Positions 25,801 to 32,905 of a stretch of DNA of 64,000 nt are shown here, in pieces; the first letter of the stretch is position 1, and each line of letters begins with the position of its first letter. Under the pieces are notes generated by a model. That model was not told where the DNA came from and did not search any database. It saw only the letters and a program-made list of their open reading frames with translations. Position numbers and translations under genes: made by a program. The stretch comes from Syngnathus acus (taxonomy: Eukaryota; Chordata; Actinopteri; Syngnathiformes; Syngnathidae): NCBI RefSeq assembly GCF_901709675.1, contig NC_051095.1, positions 12,539,956-12,603,955 on the forward strand, in the 5' to 3' direction.

Positions 25801-28800
25801 CTTTGTACATTATCTCTATATTGGCTGTCGTTTTACAGTTAGGACAGTGGTTCGCAAACTTTTCATACCAATTTCCGCCCAAACAAATGCCCAGATATTA
25901 AAGTACCACTAGTATAGTAGGCACAAATGTTTATGAAAAAAAGAACTTCAGTCATGACTGAATAAAATCTAAAGGAAAATGGTCCACAAATGTGTAAAAA
26001 CAGTTTGTTCTAGATGAAATACAAATGCATTAATCCTAGAAGTTAAAAACAATTAAATTGTACTTAGGGATTTTTTTAAGTGGTACTCATGCCACATGTT
26101 GAATGTCGGTTCAATGTTAAAAAGAAAAACCGAAATAGCCACCAACCAAGGGTGTAGCACATGATAGTCTGGCTTGTGACAGTACCAAGTGGTGGACTTT
26201 GTCTTGTCTACTCTCCAAAAATTCCGACCAAGCAAGTTAATGGTAAATGCAAAAGTTTTTCCTCATAAGAAAAAGCCTGATTAAGGAATCTGTTGGAGAA
26301 TTTAGTTTCATTTAATAAAACTGGCAGGGTAAATAATTGGTGTTCATATTTCTTTTCATTTTCTGGACATGTATATATATTTTTTTTTAAATAAATTCAG
26401 CGGTAGGTTATTTTTAATGTGTTGTGTATTGGCACTAGATTACCCCAGAGCACAGTTTCACTGTACAAATTCATGTGATGTATTTTTAGGCTTGCTTGAT
26501 TTAATCTTTGAGATTATATTGATTCTGCTACTGGCATGATCAACCGGGTAGTGTCCTAATGTGAAGGGTGGGTGACGTGTCGCAGCACTGCTGCGCTGGC
26601 CCGGCCGGCCCGAGGTCCTCCTCGATGGCTTTGTGACAGGAGCGCAGCTGACTTGGCCGGAGTCGAGCAACGCCGAGTGGAGCTTGCAATGTGGTGCACA
26701 ACGCACTGTGCATACTTGTTGGGTGGCCGCCTCTGTCGCCACCCGAGTGGAGTTGATCATCCACTTAGCTGAGTATCATTTACCGCCTACTAAAAGGGTT
26801 GTCATCCACGTTTACCGTAAAGTGTCTCTATGTGGCTGACTTAATTCCCATTCGGAGTGTTACTGGCTTGCTGGTGAGGTGGTACCGGTGTCCCCCTTAT
26901 GGATGCTTTCTACAGAATGTCTTGTGCTGTAAGATATGAAAGGCAGGAGAAAGCCTATTGGAACATCTTTAATTGAACTCTTAGCAATTACGAATATTTC
27001 CATTCGTAAAACCAAGCAAATAAGTCTCTTTGGGATCATTTCAAACAATCGCACGTTGTACAATAAACTTAGTCAGAATACAAACTACAGCCTCCGAATC
27101 CCGCCCAGGTAAGCACACCAGCCTACATTTTGCATGATCCAAACAATCTTTGGGGATCTTGTCGCTTGTGCGTAATTTCTGTATGCACTTGTCACAGTGC
27201 GCGGAGCCTCGCAGAGTGAAGCCAGCAGCTGAGCACGAGCACAAGTGATGCTTTCACAGAGCTCTGCTCTCAGCCGTCTGAATTCTTCCCCAAGCCCTTA
27301 TTAGCATGGCTGCTGCATTCAGCCTCATTTCAGGTCTTGCCGAGTGTGTGTATGTTTGCACACACGCACGCACACAAGTATAACCACGCACTCAGTATCC
27401 GTGCAAGCTGCAGTTGAATCCTCGTGTTTCTCTTCTCCCTAGTTGGATATCGCTCTTATTTACTTCTCCATACGGTTTCCCCTCTGGCTCACTCTTCGTC
27501 CTCATGCTTTCTCTCAAGTGCTTGTTTTCAGTTTTATGTTTTCGGTTCGGCTCCGCTTTTTAACCCTCCCATTTTCTTCCTCCTGCCATCTATGTATTTG
27601 TCCTCATCTGTCAGATGATCAACCCCCTCCTTTCCCCTCATCTTCTTTAATTATTTTATTTAATGGGTGGCTAAGTATTACATATCCCTCTTCTCCACTT
27701 GGACCATATTTCTATTAGTCAGGAATAGATAGTGATGATGAAAGAGATTCAGCCCATTTCATTCATAGCAACGCAGGGCATCTGTAGGCTTCCCAGAAAA
27801 AGCTACAAAGGAATACGTATACATTTGAAGTACGATGTTGAAATGTGCTCATGCAACATGTCACTTCGCAGTGTTGGATGGAAGAGCTCTCACCGTCTCT
27901 TTAAAAAGTAACATTTGATGCCATTATAACCTCCTAAAAGTATCCTGCTGAATATACCTATTAGCGAACCCCACGTTGTTGCATATTTAATGGGAGTGTT
28001 CCCGATGTGGGCCTCTCCCTTACCTGTCATACCGCAGTGCCGCCAAGCCATCTTCAAAGTGTGTGTATGTGCGTGCGTGCGAGCATCGCAGATTTGTTAA
28101 CACGTTGTCATTGTGTCTTGCAGTGTCCGGACTCAACCTGTAAGCAGGACCTGCTCGCTTACCTGCAGCGTATCGCCTTGTACTGCCACCAGCTCAACAT
28201 CTGCAGTAAAGTCAAGGCCGAGGTTCAGAATCTGGGAGGAGAGCTGGTTGTCTCAGGGGTAAGTACACCATCGTTTTAATCATGGGCACCAGGGGGCCAT
28301 CTATAATTTACTCTCCTCAATGTGCTCAGCCACCAAAGTAACTGAGGAGTTGGGGAGCAGTTAAATTACCTAAGAAATAAGCCTAACCGTTGTTGAAATG
28401 TTTTGACAACTCCTGCGAGAAAAGCAAAGTCAAGTGTGAAAGTCTCTTGGGTAACCTACTGAATCCCAAAGAGGAAGACGGCAAAGAATCCAAATCATTC
28501 AGGAAAAGAGCTTTTCAAATGCCACTCTTCCTCACATACCTGTGTTGTCGCAACAGAACAGCAAGTTGATAGAGCGGTCCTCGCTTGCTTCCGCTCCTTT
28601 CACATGAAATAGGTAGATTTGACATCAAGTCCTTTCTGACTGTAGTGGCTTTTAACAACACTTGCCGTAACGTATCAGTTAATCTGCTCAAGAATCAAAC
28701 GATTACCTTTTGAACTCTGCAGGGAATGTTTTCTGTAATATTTTAAGTGGGCATGAAAGAAGATGGAGAAAAGCAAAATTGCCACCGCTTATTTCTATGA

Positions 28801-31612
28801 TGTCTACTGCATAATAGGTTGCGCTTTAGAAAGATTAAAATGTGATCTAGAAATGTTTTCCAAAAATATTGAAATATGCCTTCGGCAATGATGCATGTGG
28901 CCGAAGAGATATTAAAATAAACCCCCATTCCCTAATACTGTAGATGGCAAAGAAGGAATTCCAGTTGGATTTGAAACTTCCCCTTACCTTGACTAAAACC
29001 TTGCATTGCATTGTGGCCAAAGGTAGAATCCTGCTCTTGTATTATGTGTTTTGCGGCTGTAAATGATAAATCCTTTTGTGGCGGATTCCGCATGCTAAAT
29101 TTGTCAGCTCGCTAGCTTGGGAGACAGTCACTTTGTTGCCAGGAGAGGCAACAGCAAACTAACAATACATCGGCGTCACGCATTAGTTGCTGTGACTACT
29201 GCAACTCCTCGTCTTCCATCTCCCCTTTAATTTTCTCTTGGCAGTTGGCAAATACTTTTTGTGCATTAGCATGCGTTAGTGTGATTGTACTCGTGAGCGA
29301 CTTAGTCTGAAAATACTGTAACTGTATTGTCGCCCTAAGTTTCCTGCTCTAAAATGATCATGACATTTTTTTCCTCTGTCATCGCTCTGATATATTTACA
29401 GATTTGCTAACTTTCCACTTTTAAACTTTTGAACTGTTATGGCTACCTTCTTATGACACGCTTTTTATTCACGGTTTTCCACTTGAACTACCGTAATTTT
29501 CGGACTAAAAGTCGCTCCGGAATATAGGTCGCATTAGCCATAAAATGCACAATAACGTGAAAAAAAACATGTTTAAGTCGCTCCGGAGCATAAGTCGCAT
29601 TTTGGGGGGAAATTTATTCGACAAAATCCAACACCAAGAACAGACATGAACGAGCAACAACAGGCTAAACGATAGGTATGCTAACGTGACATAAACACAA
29701 ACAAAGAGCTGAGAACAGGCCTGACGTAACATTCAGAGTTATTAAAAAAAACTATTACATAAATAACACGTTTATAAAACCATCTGTCACTCCAATTCAT
29801 TAAATCCATCGATCGTCCTTTGTCAACAATGGGTGCGCGCCGCTGACGGCGCTTGCACTTCAAAATATTCCACAGGCCCATATAACGATATATAAATTAG
29901 ATATCAAATTTAGATATCAAATAATTATTATATAAGCAATAATATTATCAAACCATCTGTGCACTCTAAATCGTTAAATCCATCCATCAAATTCCTCGTC
30001 CTTTGTCAACAACGCCGCGCGTGCGCCCTGACGTCAGCCTCGTCGTTATTCCACAGATCTAGTATATAACTAGATTGTAGCGTTAACAAAGTACAAGGAA
30101 AGACGTGGGTTTGGTAAACGGCTCTTTAGTTAACAAAACAAACTTCCAGGCGTGTGGCGGCGTGGACTTCCAGCCACGGAGGTGGAAGAGAGATCCATAG
30201 AATAGGACCGGGCGTGCGTAAAAGCCATGACCGAGCCCCATCCACCGTCCCCGGACAGCCACCCGGCCGAGCGCCGGCCCTCGACTTCCATCCACGAAGG
30301 TGAAAGAGAGCTCTGTATACAGAGTAGGACCGGGCGTGCGTAAAAGCCATGTCCGAGCCCCATCCACCGTCCCTGGACAGCCACCCGGCCGAGCGCCGGC
30401 CCCCGACTTCTATCCACGGATGTGAAAGAGAGTTCCGTAGAGTAGGACCGGGCGTGCGTAAAAGCCATAATAGTTTTTCAAACCTTCTGTGTCACTCCAA
30501 ATCCTTAAATCCTTAAAACTCTTCGTCCTCCGTGTCACTTAGAAACAAAGCCGCTAATGATGCCGGTAGTCCGTGGGGCCCTTCGTCATCCCGTGATCAA
30601 TCTTTGTCCTTTTTGTAAACAACCGCCACGTCGCGCTGCTGACGTCACTTGAAATTCAAATTACAGTAATCCCTTGCTACATCGCGGTTCGTTTATCGCG
30701 GTTTCACTTTTTTTTTTTGGGAAAATGTTTGGAAAAAAACACAAGTCGCTCCTTATTATAAGTCGCCCCCTCCCCCACCCAAACTATGAAAACAAACGCG
30801 ACTTATAGTCCGAAAATTACGGTACTACAGTTGTTACGTTGGTTTGGTTGAATTGGTGCCACTTTATATTGACTAATCGCAAGGGTGTAATTGCTTTGTT
30901 TGCTAGAAAACAGACATTGCCTCCACGCGCGCACCATTTTCAGGATGAGCAATGTTTACAGGGTTGTTAAAGCATTAATTAGCCACTTGCCAGCCAACCT
31001 GATTTTAATAGCAAGCCTCTGTGCATGAAATAATGAATCCCCTTCCCCTTTCAGCGAGGCTGACAGGCGACTGCGCTTTCACACTTAGCATAAGTGTCAC
31101 CAATGTCTTGGAGGCTTTTAAATAGTTGGAATTAAATTAGTCTGACCTTTTTATCTTTTCTGCAATTCCTCGCATATGTTTATATGTCAAAATGTGAAAA
31201 GGTTGTTGATTGCAGGTTCCAAACAATGACACCTTTGTTTTCCAACATCTCAGAGGCTAACATTTTCTTTTTTTTTTTGCACTTTTCACGCTCTCTTTCT
31301 CTCTCATTTTCACACAAACAGTTGGACAGCGCCATGTCCCTCATTCAAGCCGCAAAGAATCTGATGAACACCGTGGTGTCCACCGTGAAGGCGTCGTACG
31401 TCGCCTCCACAAAGTACCAGAAGAACAAAGGTATGGAGGCTCTCAATATGCCCGCCATTTCCTGGAGGATGAAGGCACCTGAGAAGAAACCTCTGGTGAA
31501 GCGAGAGAAGCAAGATGATGGCCAAACTAATCGGGTCAAGAGATCCTCTCACAAGAAGCACGTCAACCCCGTGCAGGCTCTGAGCGAGTTTAAAGCAATG
31601 GATAGCATCTAG
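801..31612 (+). CDS. ctnna1: alpha-E-catenin, 13 coding exons, 5' part outside window
   Basis: Alpha-catenin links the cadherin/beta-catenin complex to F-actin at adherens junctions and recruits vinculin under tension. Exons: 801-1070, 2183-2386, 12644-12724, 12919-13071, 15389-15481, 15929-16085, 16182-16382, 16746-16897, 18480-18590, 19144-19325, 21998-22103, 28124-28258, 31322-31612. All introns are GT-AG and phases agree, giving 2136 nt (711 aa plus TAG). Aligned from memory with human CTNNA1, every exon matches residue for residue from 197 to the end, with one extra residue in the last exon. The window therefore holds the end of the N domain, the vinculin-binding and adhesion-modulation M domain (about 273-651) and the actin-binding domain (about 670-907). 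The ending AMDSI and the acidic linker around TPEELDDSDFETEDFD are CTNNA1-type rather than CTNNA2-type. The first 196 codons and the promoter lie upstream. Confidence 0.97.
1071..2182 (+). other. ctnna1 intron between in-window exons 1 and 2
   Basis: A 1.1 kb intron with GTAAGT and TTAG ends. Nothing further is recognised in it. Confidence 0.85.
2183..2386 (+). CDS. ctnna1: ctnna1 in-window exon 2 (residues ~287-354, vinculin-binding)
   Basis: The acceptor is TTTTATTCTTAG ending at 2182 and the donor GTAAGT starts at 2387. The 68 codons run from KQIIVDPLAFSEERF to LLSEYMGN. This exon encodes the MI helices including the vinculin-binding helix (RRERIVAECNSVRQALQDLL). The leucine equivalent to human L344, needed for vinculin contact, is present in ALQDLL. 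The following intron contains lrrtm2. Confidence 0.97.
4480..5294 (-). pseudogene. decayed Tc1-like transposon with broken transposase fragment
   Basis: The + strand end at 5,253-5,294 (CTACTTTTGGAGAGGACTGTA) is the terminal repeat of a common fish Tc1-like family whose ends read TACTTTTGGAGGGGACTGTA. Read on the - strand, 4,960-4,490 keeps the N-terminal transposase region in broken frames: a start-like KTREQYMEEKQTILKLRK, an HTH-like stretch, and LHR..MKVSQSVV-like sequence further on. Stops and frameshifts interrupt it. The C-terminal catalytic half and the other terminal repeat are missing, so the copy is truncated at about 4,480. Family assignment is from memory. Confidence 0.65.
7695..7700 (-). 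terminator. lrrtm2: possible lrrtm2 polyadenylation signal (AATAAA on - strand)
   Basis: TTTATT on the + strand reads AATAAA on the - strand, 91 nt after the lrrtm2 stop. Mammalian LRRTM 3' UTRs are usually longer, so a more distal site further left is also possible. Confidence 0.25.
7791..10163 (-). CDS. lrrtm2: leucine-rich repeat transmembrane neuronal protein 2, two coding exons
   Basis: LRRTM2 is a postsynaptic type I membrane protein that binds presynaptic neurexins and organises excitatory synapses. The coding sequence is join(10163..10160, 9424..7791), 545 aa, against 516 in human. Exon 1 supplies ATGG and the codon GGT is completed across a 735-bp intron, giving MGFHSRWPL where human has MGLHFKWPL. 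Order: signal peptide (~10-35), LRRNT cysteines (38-51, CPQKCRCEDLQFYC), about ten LRRs (~65-305), LRRCT (cysteines 319, 324, 343, 364), a Thr-rich stalk longer than in mammals, a TM helix (451-471, VIMGTMALLFSFFFIIFVVYI region), then a tail ending ECEV, the PSD-95-type PDZ ligand. GRWEHSILCHSPEYAQGE and NEYEPSHEE identify LRRTM2 rather than LRRTM1, 3 or 4. It is nested antisense in a ctnna1 intron. Confidence 0.96.
9999..10034. repeat. TG dinucleotide microsatellite in the lrrtm2 intron
   Basis: About 12 TG units followed by TTTGTGTGTC imperfect repeats. Confidence 0.95.
10160..10163 (-). other. lrrtm2: lrrtm2 coding exon 1 end: ATGG then donor GTAAGT
   Basis: Read on the - strand the sequence is AGAATGGGTAAGTTTG: ATG, one G, then a consensus donor at 10159-10154. 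It joins to the acceptor CCACTCAG ending at 9425. The single phase-1 base and the residues MG match the known human LRRTM2 start. An in-frame ATG further upstream at 10226-10224 would add 22 residues if transcribed, but the family start argues for the one at 10163. Confidence 0.85.
10230..10990. promoter_or_regulatory. candidate lrrtm2 5' UTR and bidirectional promoter
   Basis: This stretch lies just upstream of the lrrtm2 start on the - strand and is richer in C+G than the surrounding introns. It has CT-rich blocks (10,480-10,560; 10,835-10,970) with repeated CGCTCGCTCTCTGTCTCGC-like sequence and no obvious TATA box. In mammals the LRRTM2/CTNNA1 interval drives both LRRTM2 and a shortened CTNNA1. 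Synteny and composition support the same here, but no start site can be seen. Confidence 0.45.
11550..11650 (-). repeat. 3' tail fragment of the fish tRNA-derived SINE
   Basis: GAACTGGAGCCTATCCCAGC followed by GGTCGCCAGCCAATTGCAGAGCACA is the reverse complement of the tail seen at 63,900-64,000. Only the 3' third is present. Confidence 0.75.
12644..12724 (+). CDS. ctnna1: ctnna1 in-window exon 3 (residues ~355-381, contains Met371)
   Basis: The acceptor is TTTCTTTACAG ending at 12643 and the donor GTTTCT starts at 12725. The donor is weak (GTTTCT rather than GTAAGT) and runs straight into a TTTC and poly-T tract. The 27 codons are AGRKDRSDTLNTAIDRM then TKKTRDLRRQ. The methionine at 12692-12694 aligns with human Met371, the start of the known 536-residue N-truncated CTNNA1 isoform. 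Confidence 0.96.
12725..12776. repeat. TTTC microsatellite and poly-T directly after a splice donor
   Basis: Six TTTC units then about 22 T, starting at the donor of ctnna1 in-window exon 3. Confidence 0.95.
12919..13071 (+). CDS. ctnna1: ctnna1 in-window exon 4 (residues ~382-432)
   Basis: The acceptor is CACTCTTATAG ending at 12918 and the donor GTAAGG starts at 13072. The 51 codons run LRKAVMDHVSDSFLETNV to FREHANKLIE, part of the M domain helical bundle (MII). The sequence is nearly identical to the mammalian protein. Confidence 0.97.
13072..15388 (+). other. ctnna1 intron between in-window exons 4 and 5
   Basis: A 2.3 kb intron. It holds a small GGGTTGG-type palindromic repeat at 13,951-14,062 and otherwise nothing recognised. 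Confidence 0.8.
13951..14062. repeat. GGGTTGG/CCAACCC palindromic fish repeat
   Basis: Alternating AACCC and GGGTT words (CTGGGTTTAAA, GACCCAGGAAGTTGGGTTTGG, CCCAACCTTCTGGGTTGG) form short inverted repeats like a widespread teleost MITE-like family. Confidence 0.45.
15389..15481 (+). CDS. ctnna1: ctnna1 in-window exon 5 (residues ~433-463)
   Basis: The acceptor is TCATCTATCAAG ending at 15388 and the donor GTACTA starts at 15482. The 31 codons run VANLACSISNNEEGVKLV to QLETLCPQ, in the MII/MIII bundle. Confidence 0.96.
15929..16085 (+). CDS. ctnna1: ctnna1 in-window exon 6 (residues ~464-516)
   Basis: The acceptor is GGCGATTGCAG ending at 15928 and the donor GTAAGT starts at 16086. It holds 52 codons plus one base, running VINAALALAAKPNSKVAQ to SIDDFLCVS. 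It splices with phase 1 into the next exon to make the E of ENHILEDV. Confidence 0.96.
16182..16382 (+). CDS. ctnna1: ctnna1 in-window exon 7 (residues ~516-583)
   Basis: The acceptor is CTGTCCCACAG ending at 16181 and the donor GTGCAA starts at 16383. The encoded stretch runs ENHILEDVNKCVIALQEK to VLEATKLLTDT. One base is left over and completes the V of VMPRF in the next exon. This is MIII of the adhesion-modulation domain. ALQEKDVDGLDRTAG is the CTNNA1-like version. Confidence 0.96.
16746..16897 (+). CDS. ctnna1: ctnna1 in-window exon 8 (residues ~583-633)
   Basis: The acceptor is CCCTCCCACAG ending at 16745 and the donor GTAGGT starts at 16898. The encoded stretch runs VMPRFAEQIESAVEAL to IRDIRKAVLMIR, the end of the M domain. 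Confidence 0.96.
16898..18479 (+). other. ctnna1 intron between in-window exons 8 and 9
   Basis: A 1.6 kb intron without a recognisable gene or repeat. A direct repeat of the phrase GGTTACTCAGAATAAGTGG-like sequence at about 17,345-17,380 is the only local oddity. Confidence 0.75.
18480..18590 (+). CDS. ctnna1: ctnna1 in-window exon 9 (residues ~634-670, phospho-linker)
   Basis: The acceptor is CTTTTCTTTTCCAG ending at 18479 and the donor GTGAGT starts at 18591. The 37 codons encode the acidic linker between the M domain and the actin-binding domain. Residues equivalent to the human phosphorylation sites S641, T645, S652, S655 and T658 (CK2/CK1 cluster) are all present in DDSDFETEDFDVRSRTSVQT, so that regulation is probably conserved. 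Confidence 0.97.
18591..19143 (+). other. ctnna1 intron between in-window exons 9 and 10
   Basis: A 553-bp intron in which nothing further is seen. Confidence 0.85.
19144..19325 (+). CDS. ctnna1: ctnna1 in-window exon 10 (residues ~671-731)
   Basis: The acceptor is CTCTGCTCCAG ending at 19143 and the donor GTGAGT starts at 19326. It holds 60 codons plus two bases, running AIMAQLPQEQKAKIAEQV to IMMEMTDFT. This is the start of the C-terminal F-actin-binding five-helix bundle. Confidence 0.97.
20230..20825 (+). mobile_element. pogo-like DNA transposon remnant flanked by TA
   Basis: The left end CCGTATTTGCCGCACCACGAG and the right end, read inverted (GCGTATTTTCCGCACCATAAG), form terminal inverted repeats of at least 20 bp with about 5 mismatches. 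TA lies on both sides (20228-20229 and 20826-20827), as expected for the Tc1/mariner/pogo group. The element is 596 bp and internally deleted, with a short transposase remnant. Confidence 0.65.
20519..20689 (+). pseudogene. N-terminal fragment of a pogo/Jerky-like transposase
   Basis: An ATG followed by 56 codons begins MASPKRNAYEAQFKQAFWKA and continues to NAEAAARG before diverging. K-R-x-A-Y-x-x-x-F-K and N-x-A-A-A-R are the pattern of the first helix-turn-helix of pogo-type transposases. The rest of the protein, including the catalytic DDE domain, is absent. Confidence 0.5.
21001..21187 (+). repeat. 97-bp direct tandem duplication
   Basis: GCCGTGTGCCAAGCTAT starts at 21001 and again at 21098. 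Each copy continues through GAAGTGCATAAGAAAGAGAT and CAGCCAGACCCAA to GGGATCATGAG with few differences, so the duplication is fairly recent. Confidence 0.85.
21998..22103 (+). CDS. ctnna1: ctnna1 in-window exon 11 (residues ~731-766)
   Basis: The acceptor is GCTCCTCCACAG ending at 21997 and the donor GTAAGT starts at 22104. One base completes R731, then GKGPLKNTSDVISAAKKI to LGRTIADN. It belongs to the actin-binding domain. Confidence 0.97.
22822..22858. repeat. TA dinucleotide microsatellite
   Basis: About 18 TA units, intronic. Confidence 0.95.
24518..24756. mobile_element. short non-autonomous DNA transposon with AGGGCTGG ends
   Basis: TAGGGCTGGTTGATTATCC at the left and GATTAATCGTCCAGCCCTA at the right form terminal inverted repeats about 19 bp long. 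The flanks TGTGTATT and AGTGTGTT agree at 6 of 8 positions, which could be a decayed 8-bp hAT-type target duplication. There is no coding content. Confidence 0.6.
25845..25935 (+). mobile_element. hAT-like terminal fragment
   Basis: CAGTGGTTCGCAAACTTTTC resembles the CAGTGGTTCTCAAACTTTT end of a frequent vertebrate hAT group. The other end was not found. Confidence 0.4.
26425..26550 (-). pseudogene. 5' end of 18S rRNA gene, degenerate fragment
   Basis: Read on the - strand from 26550 the sequence is TACCCGGTTGATCATGCCAG then TAGCA, where the universal 18S start is TACCTGGTTGATCCTGCCAG then TAGCA. It continues with TCTCAAAGATTAA, then AAG..CTAA, then GTACAGTGAAACTG at the right spacing, covering roughly the first 110-120 nt of 18S. 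Substitutions show that it is not a functional rRNA gene. It lies inside a ctnna1 intron, far from any rDNA array. Confidence 0.85.
26551..26830 (-). pseudogene. probable rDNA 5' external transcribed spacer fragment
   Basis: This block is markedly GC-rich against its AT-rich intron (for example GGCCCGGCCGGCCCGAGGTCC on the + strand at about 26,597-26,617). It abuts the 18S start exactly where the 5' ETS should be. Assignment is by position and composition only, since ETS sequence is not conserved enough to recognise. Confidence 0.55.
28124..28258 (+). CDS. ctnna1: ctnna1 in-window exon 12 (residues ~767-811)
   Basis: The acceptor is TGTGTCTTGCAG ending at 28123 and the donor GTAAGT starts at 28259. 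The 45 codons run CPDSTCKQDLLAYLQRIA to NLGGELVVSG, in the actin-binding bundle. Confidence 0.97.
30167..30468. repeat. ~120-bp tandem repeat inside the transposon
   Basis: GACCGGGCGTGCGTAAAAGC recurs at 30206, 30328 and 30446 (periods 122 and 118), with CAGCCACCCGGCCGAGCGCC in the spacers. The three overlapping - strand open frames here are this repeat read through and are not genes. Confidence 0.9.
30661..30718. repeat. fragment of a CATCGCGGTTCG-type fish repeat
   Basis: ACAGTAATCCCTTGCTACAT then CGCGGTTCGTTTATCGCGG matches from memory a dispersed teleost repeat, here nested in the TA-flanked element. Confidence 0.4.
31322..31612 (+). CDS. ctnna1: ctnna1 last coding exon (residues ~812-907, stop)
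   Basis: The acceptor is TTTTCACACAAACAG ending at 31321 and the TAG stop is at 31610-31612. The 96 residues run LDSAMSLIQAAKNLMNTV to LSEFKAMDSI. It completes the actin-binding domain and the basic tail (KAPEKKPLVKREKQ). L replaces the V of human GVDSA, as in CTNNA2, but the rest, including the ending AMDSI, is CTNNA1-like. Confidence 0.97.
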   Translation: MDSAMSLIQAAKNLMNTVVSTVKASYVASTKYQKNKGMEALNMPAISWRMKAPEKKPLVKREKQDDGQTNRVKRSSHKKHVNPVQALSEFKAMDSI

Positions 31613-31659
31613 AGCCTCCCTCATTTTTGTTTTTGAATAGAGATCAAGCTTGGCATTTT

Positions 31660-31665
31660 ATTAAA
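31660..31665 (+). terminator. ctnna1: possible proximal ATTAAA poly(A) signal of ctnna1
   Basis: This is the common variant hexamer, 48 nt after the stop codon, with a T-rich and TG-rich region 20-60 nt downstream. It may give a short 3' UTR form. Confidence 0.3.
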
Positions 31666-32883
31666 GAGAGCTTTTAACCTTTTTTCAACCCAATATTGTA
31701 ATCATTCTGTTGGTCCATGTGTACGCGTCTGCCTCATCTCAATTCCAGATGACTGCTGTATACTGTGTTGCGTGGAAAATAGTAAAGGATCAATTGGACA
31801 GAAGTGTTTTGTTTTGTATTTTCCAATTTATTTTCTGTTCTGTATGTATGACCTAATTCCACAAGGCAATTCTCATTTCGTTGTATTATTACCATGCTGG
31901 GGTTCTCTGGTGTTTTTCATTGTCTGTACCACAAATAACTATGCAAACTCCCAATGGCCTTATTTCAACTCGAGCAATAATGTTTGGAGCATGTAGGGTG
32001 AATGTGTGACTTGAATGTGTCATGGCCCAACTGTAACAAGCCAAAGTTTGTACTATAAATTTGTACCTGTTAACACCGGATGACAGATTTGTCATCTCCA
32101 TGACACATTTTTTCCTTTTTGTTTTCTCGCTGTTTTGTTCAGCAATGCAGCCTTTTTACATGGCCTTGTAACCAAGAGCATTTAAGACCAACAGATCTGC
32201 CCTTTCAGAGCAGCTCCGAGCATTTGAGGCTTATTGATGAAGTCTTATAAAACCCAGTCGGCCAAACAATCAGTGAAATTCGCCTGTTCTCTGCAAAGAA
32301 CTGCCAAGCGTTATTTTCTGTCAATGAGACCAAGCTCCACAATCTCCGAATGGGTCCAAATTGAGGTATCAATACTTTGCTCGACTCAGCCTGGGAGGAA
32401 GGCACGAAAAGAAAGAAGCGGGGTTCCTCCCTAATGACTTGTTTTCTATTCCTTGTTCTAAATCTTGAAAGCTGGTCCAGATTTATGTGGTAAACTTAGC
32501 TTTTGGAAGCATAAAAGCAACTCGTAATGTGTTAAAGCTTTAAAAATGGTCACGTTTTGATGGCATTGTGAGACTTTGAAGGGTTCAAAAAGTGTGGTTT
32601 AGTTTTCCGTTCAAATTCGTTTTTGGCATCAGTGAACTAATCCTGCATTTGTGCTCAAACACATCACTGAGCATGTTTTTTCCCACATCACAAAGATCCC
32701 ATCATCTAACACCACCCTTCCCTCCTTGGATTGCATTTTGCTGTACGTATCTGATTTTGGAATAGATATAAGTAAACTACTTTGCTGTGCATTGCTTTTT
32801 CTTTTTTTTTTTATATATAGCTGACCTGTTAGTAGACACTATTTTGAATTCATGTGCCTGCTCTGTATTTTCATCAGCAACTG

Positions 32884-32889
32884 AATAAA
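32884..32889 (+). terminator. ctnna1: AATAAA polyadenylation signal of ctnna1
   Basis: A canonical hexamer lies 1.27 kb after the stop codon with GT-rich sequence downstream. It is the best candidate for the main cleavage site. Confidence 0.6.
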
Positions 32890-32905
32890 ACCATCCCCCC
32901 CAAAA

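Larger units (their letters stand above)
22104..28123 (+). other. ctnna1 6 kb intron between in-window exons 11 and 12
   Basis: It holds a TA microsatellite, a small terminal-inverted-repeat element (24,518-24,756), a hAT-like end (25,845) and an rDNA fragment (26,425-26,830). I see nothing recognisable in 22,900-24,500 and 26,850-28,120. Confidence 0.8.
29491..30822. mobile_element. 1.33 kb TA-flanked non-autonomous DNA transposon
   Basis: The left end CCGTAATTTTCGGACTAAAA and the right end TATAGTCCGAAAATTACGG are inverted copies. TA lies at 29489-29490 and 30823-30824. The subterminal motif AAGTCGC (GTCGCTCCGGA, AAGTCGCATT, TAAGTCGCCCC) repeats near both ends. There is no transposase; the interior is tandem repeats and GC-rich blocks. 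The element sits in the last ctnna1 intron. Confidence 0.8.
28259..31321 (+). other. ctnna1 intron before the last exon
   Basis: A 3.1 kb intron, nearly half of it a TA-flanked transposon (29,491-30,822). The remainder shows nothing recognisable. Confidence 0.8.
31613..32905 (+). other. ctnna1: ctnna1 3' UTR (inferred extent)
   Basis: No gene is seen between the stop codon and the AATAAA at 32884-32889. The signal is followed about 25-60 nt later by a GT-rich stretch (TTGTGCTGC, TTGTGTTGTC), so the 3' UTR probably ends near 32,905. An ATTAAA at 31660-31665 could serve as a proximal, weaker site. The extent is inferred and not supported by a transcript. Confidence 0.6.

Noticed and set aside
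26458-26764. - strand open frames of 74-100 codons in a GC-rich intronic block
   Set aside because: Explained as rDNA 5' ETS and 18S sequence rather than protein coding.
27041-27244. Cysteine-rich 67-codon - strand open frame
   Set aside because: Looks EGF-like at first sight, but cysteine spacing fits no family and it is intronic.
30083-30468. Three overlapping - strand open frames of 74-112 codons
   Set aside because: They are one 120-bp tandem repeat read in different frames within a transposon.
801-31612. ctnna2 as the host gene identity
   Set aside because: The acidic linker, the AMDSI ending and the nested LRRTM2 (not LRRTM1) all fit ctnna1. Only the LDSA junction resembles ctnna2.
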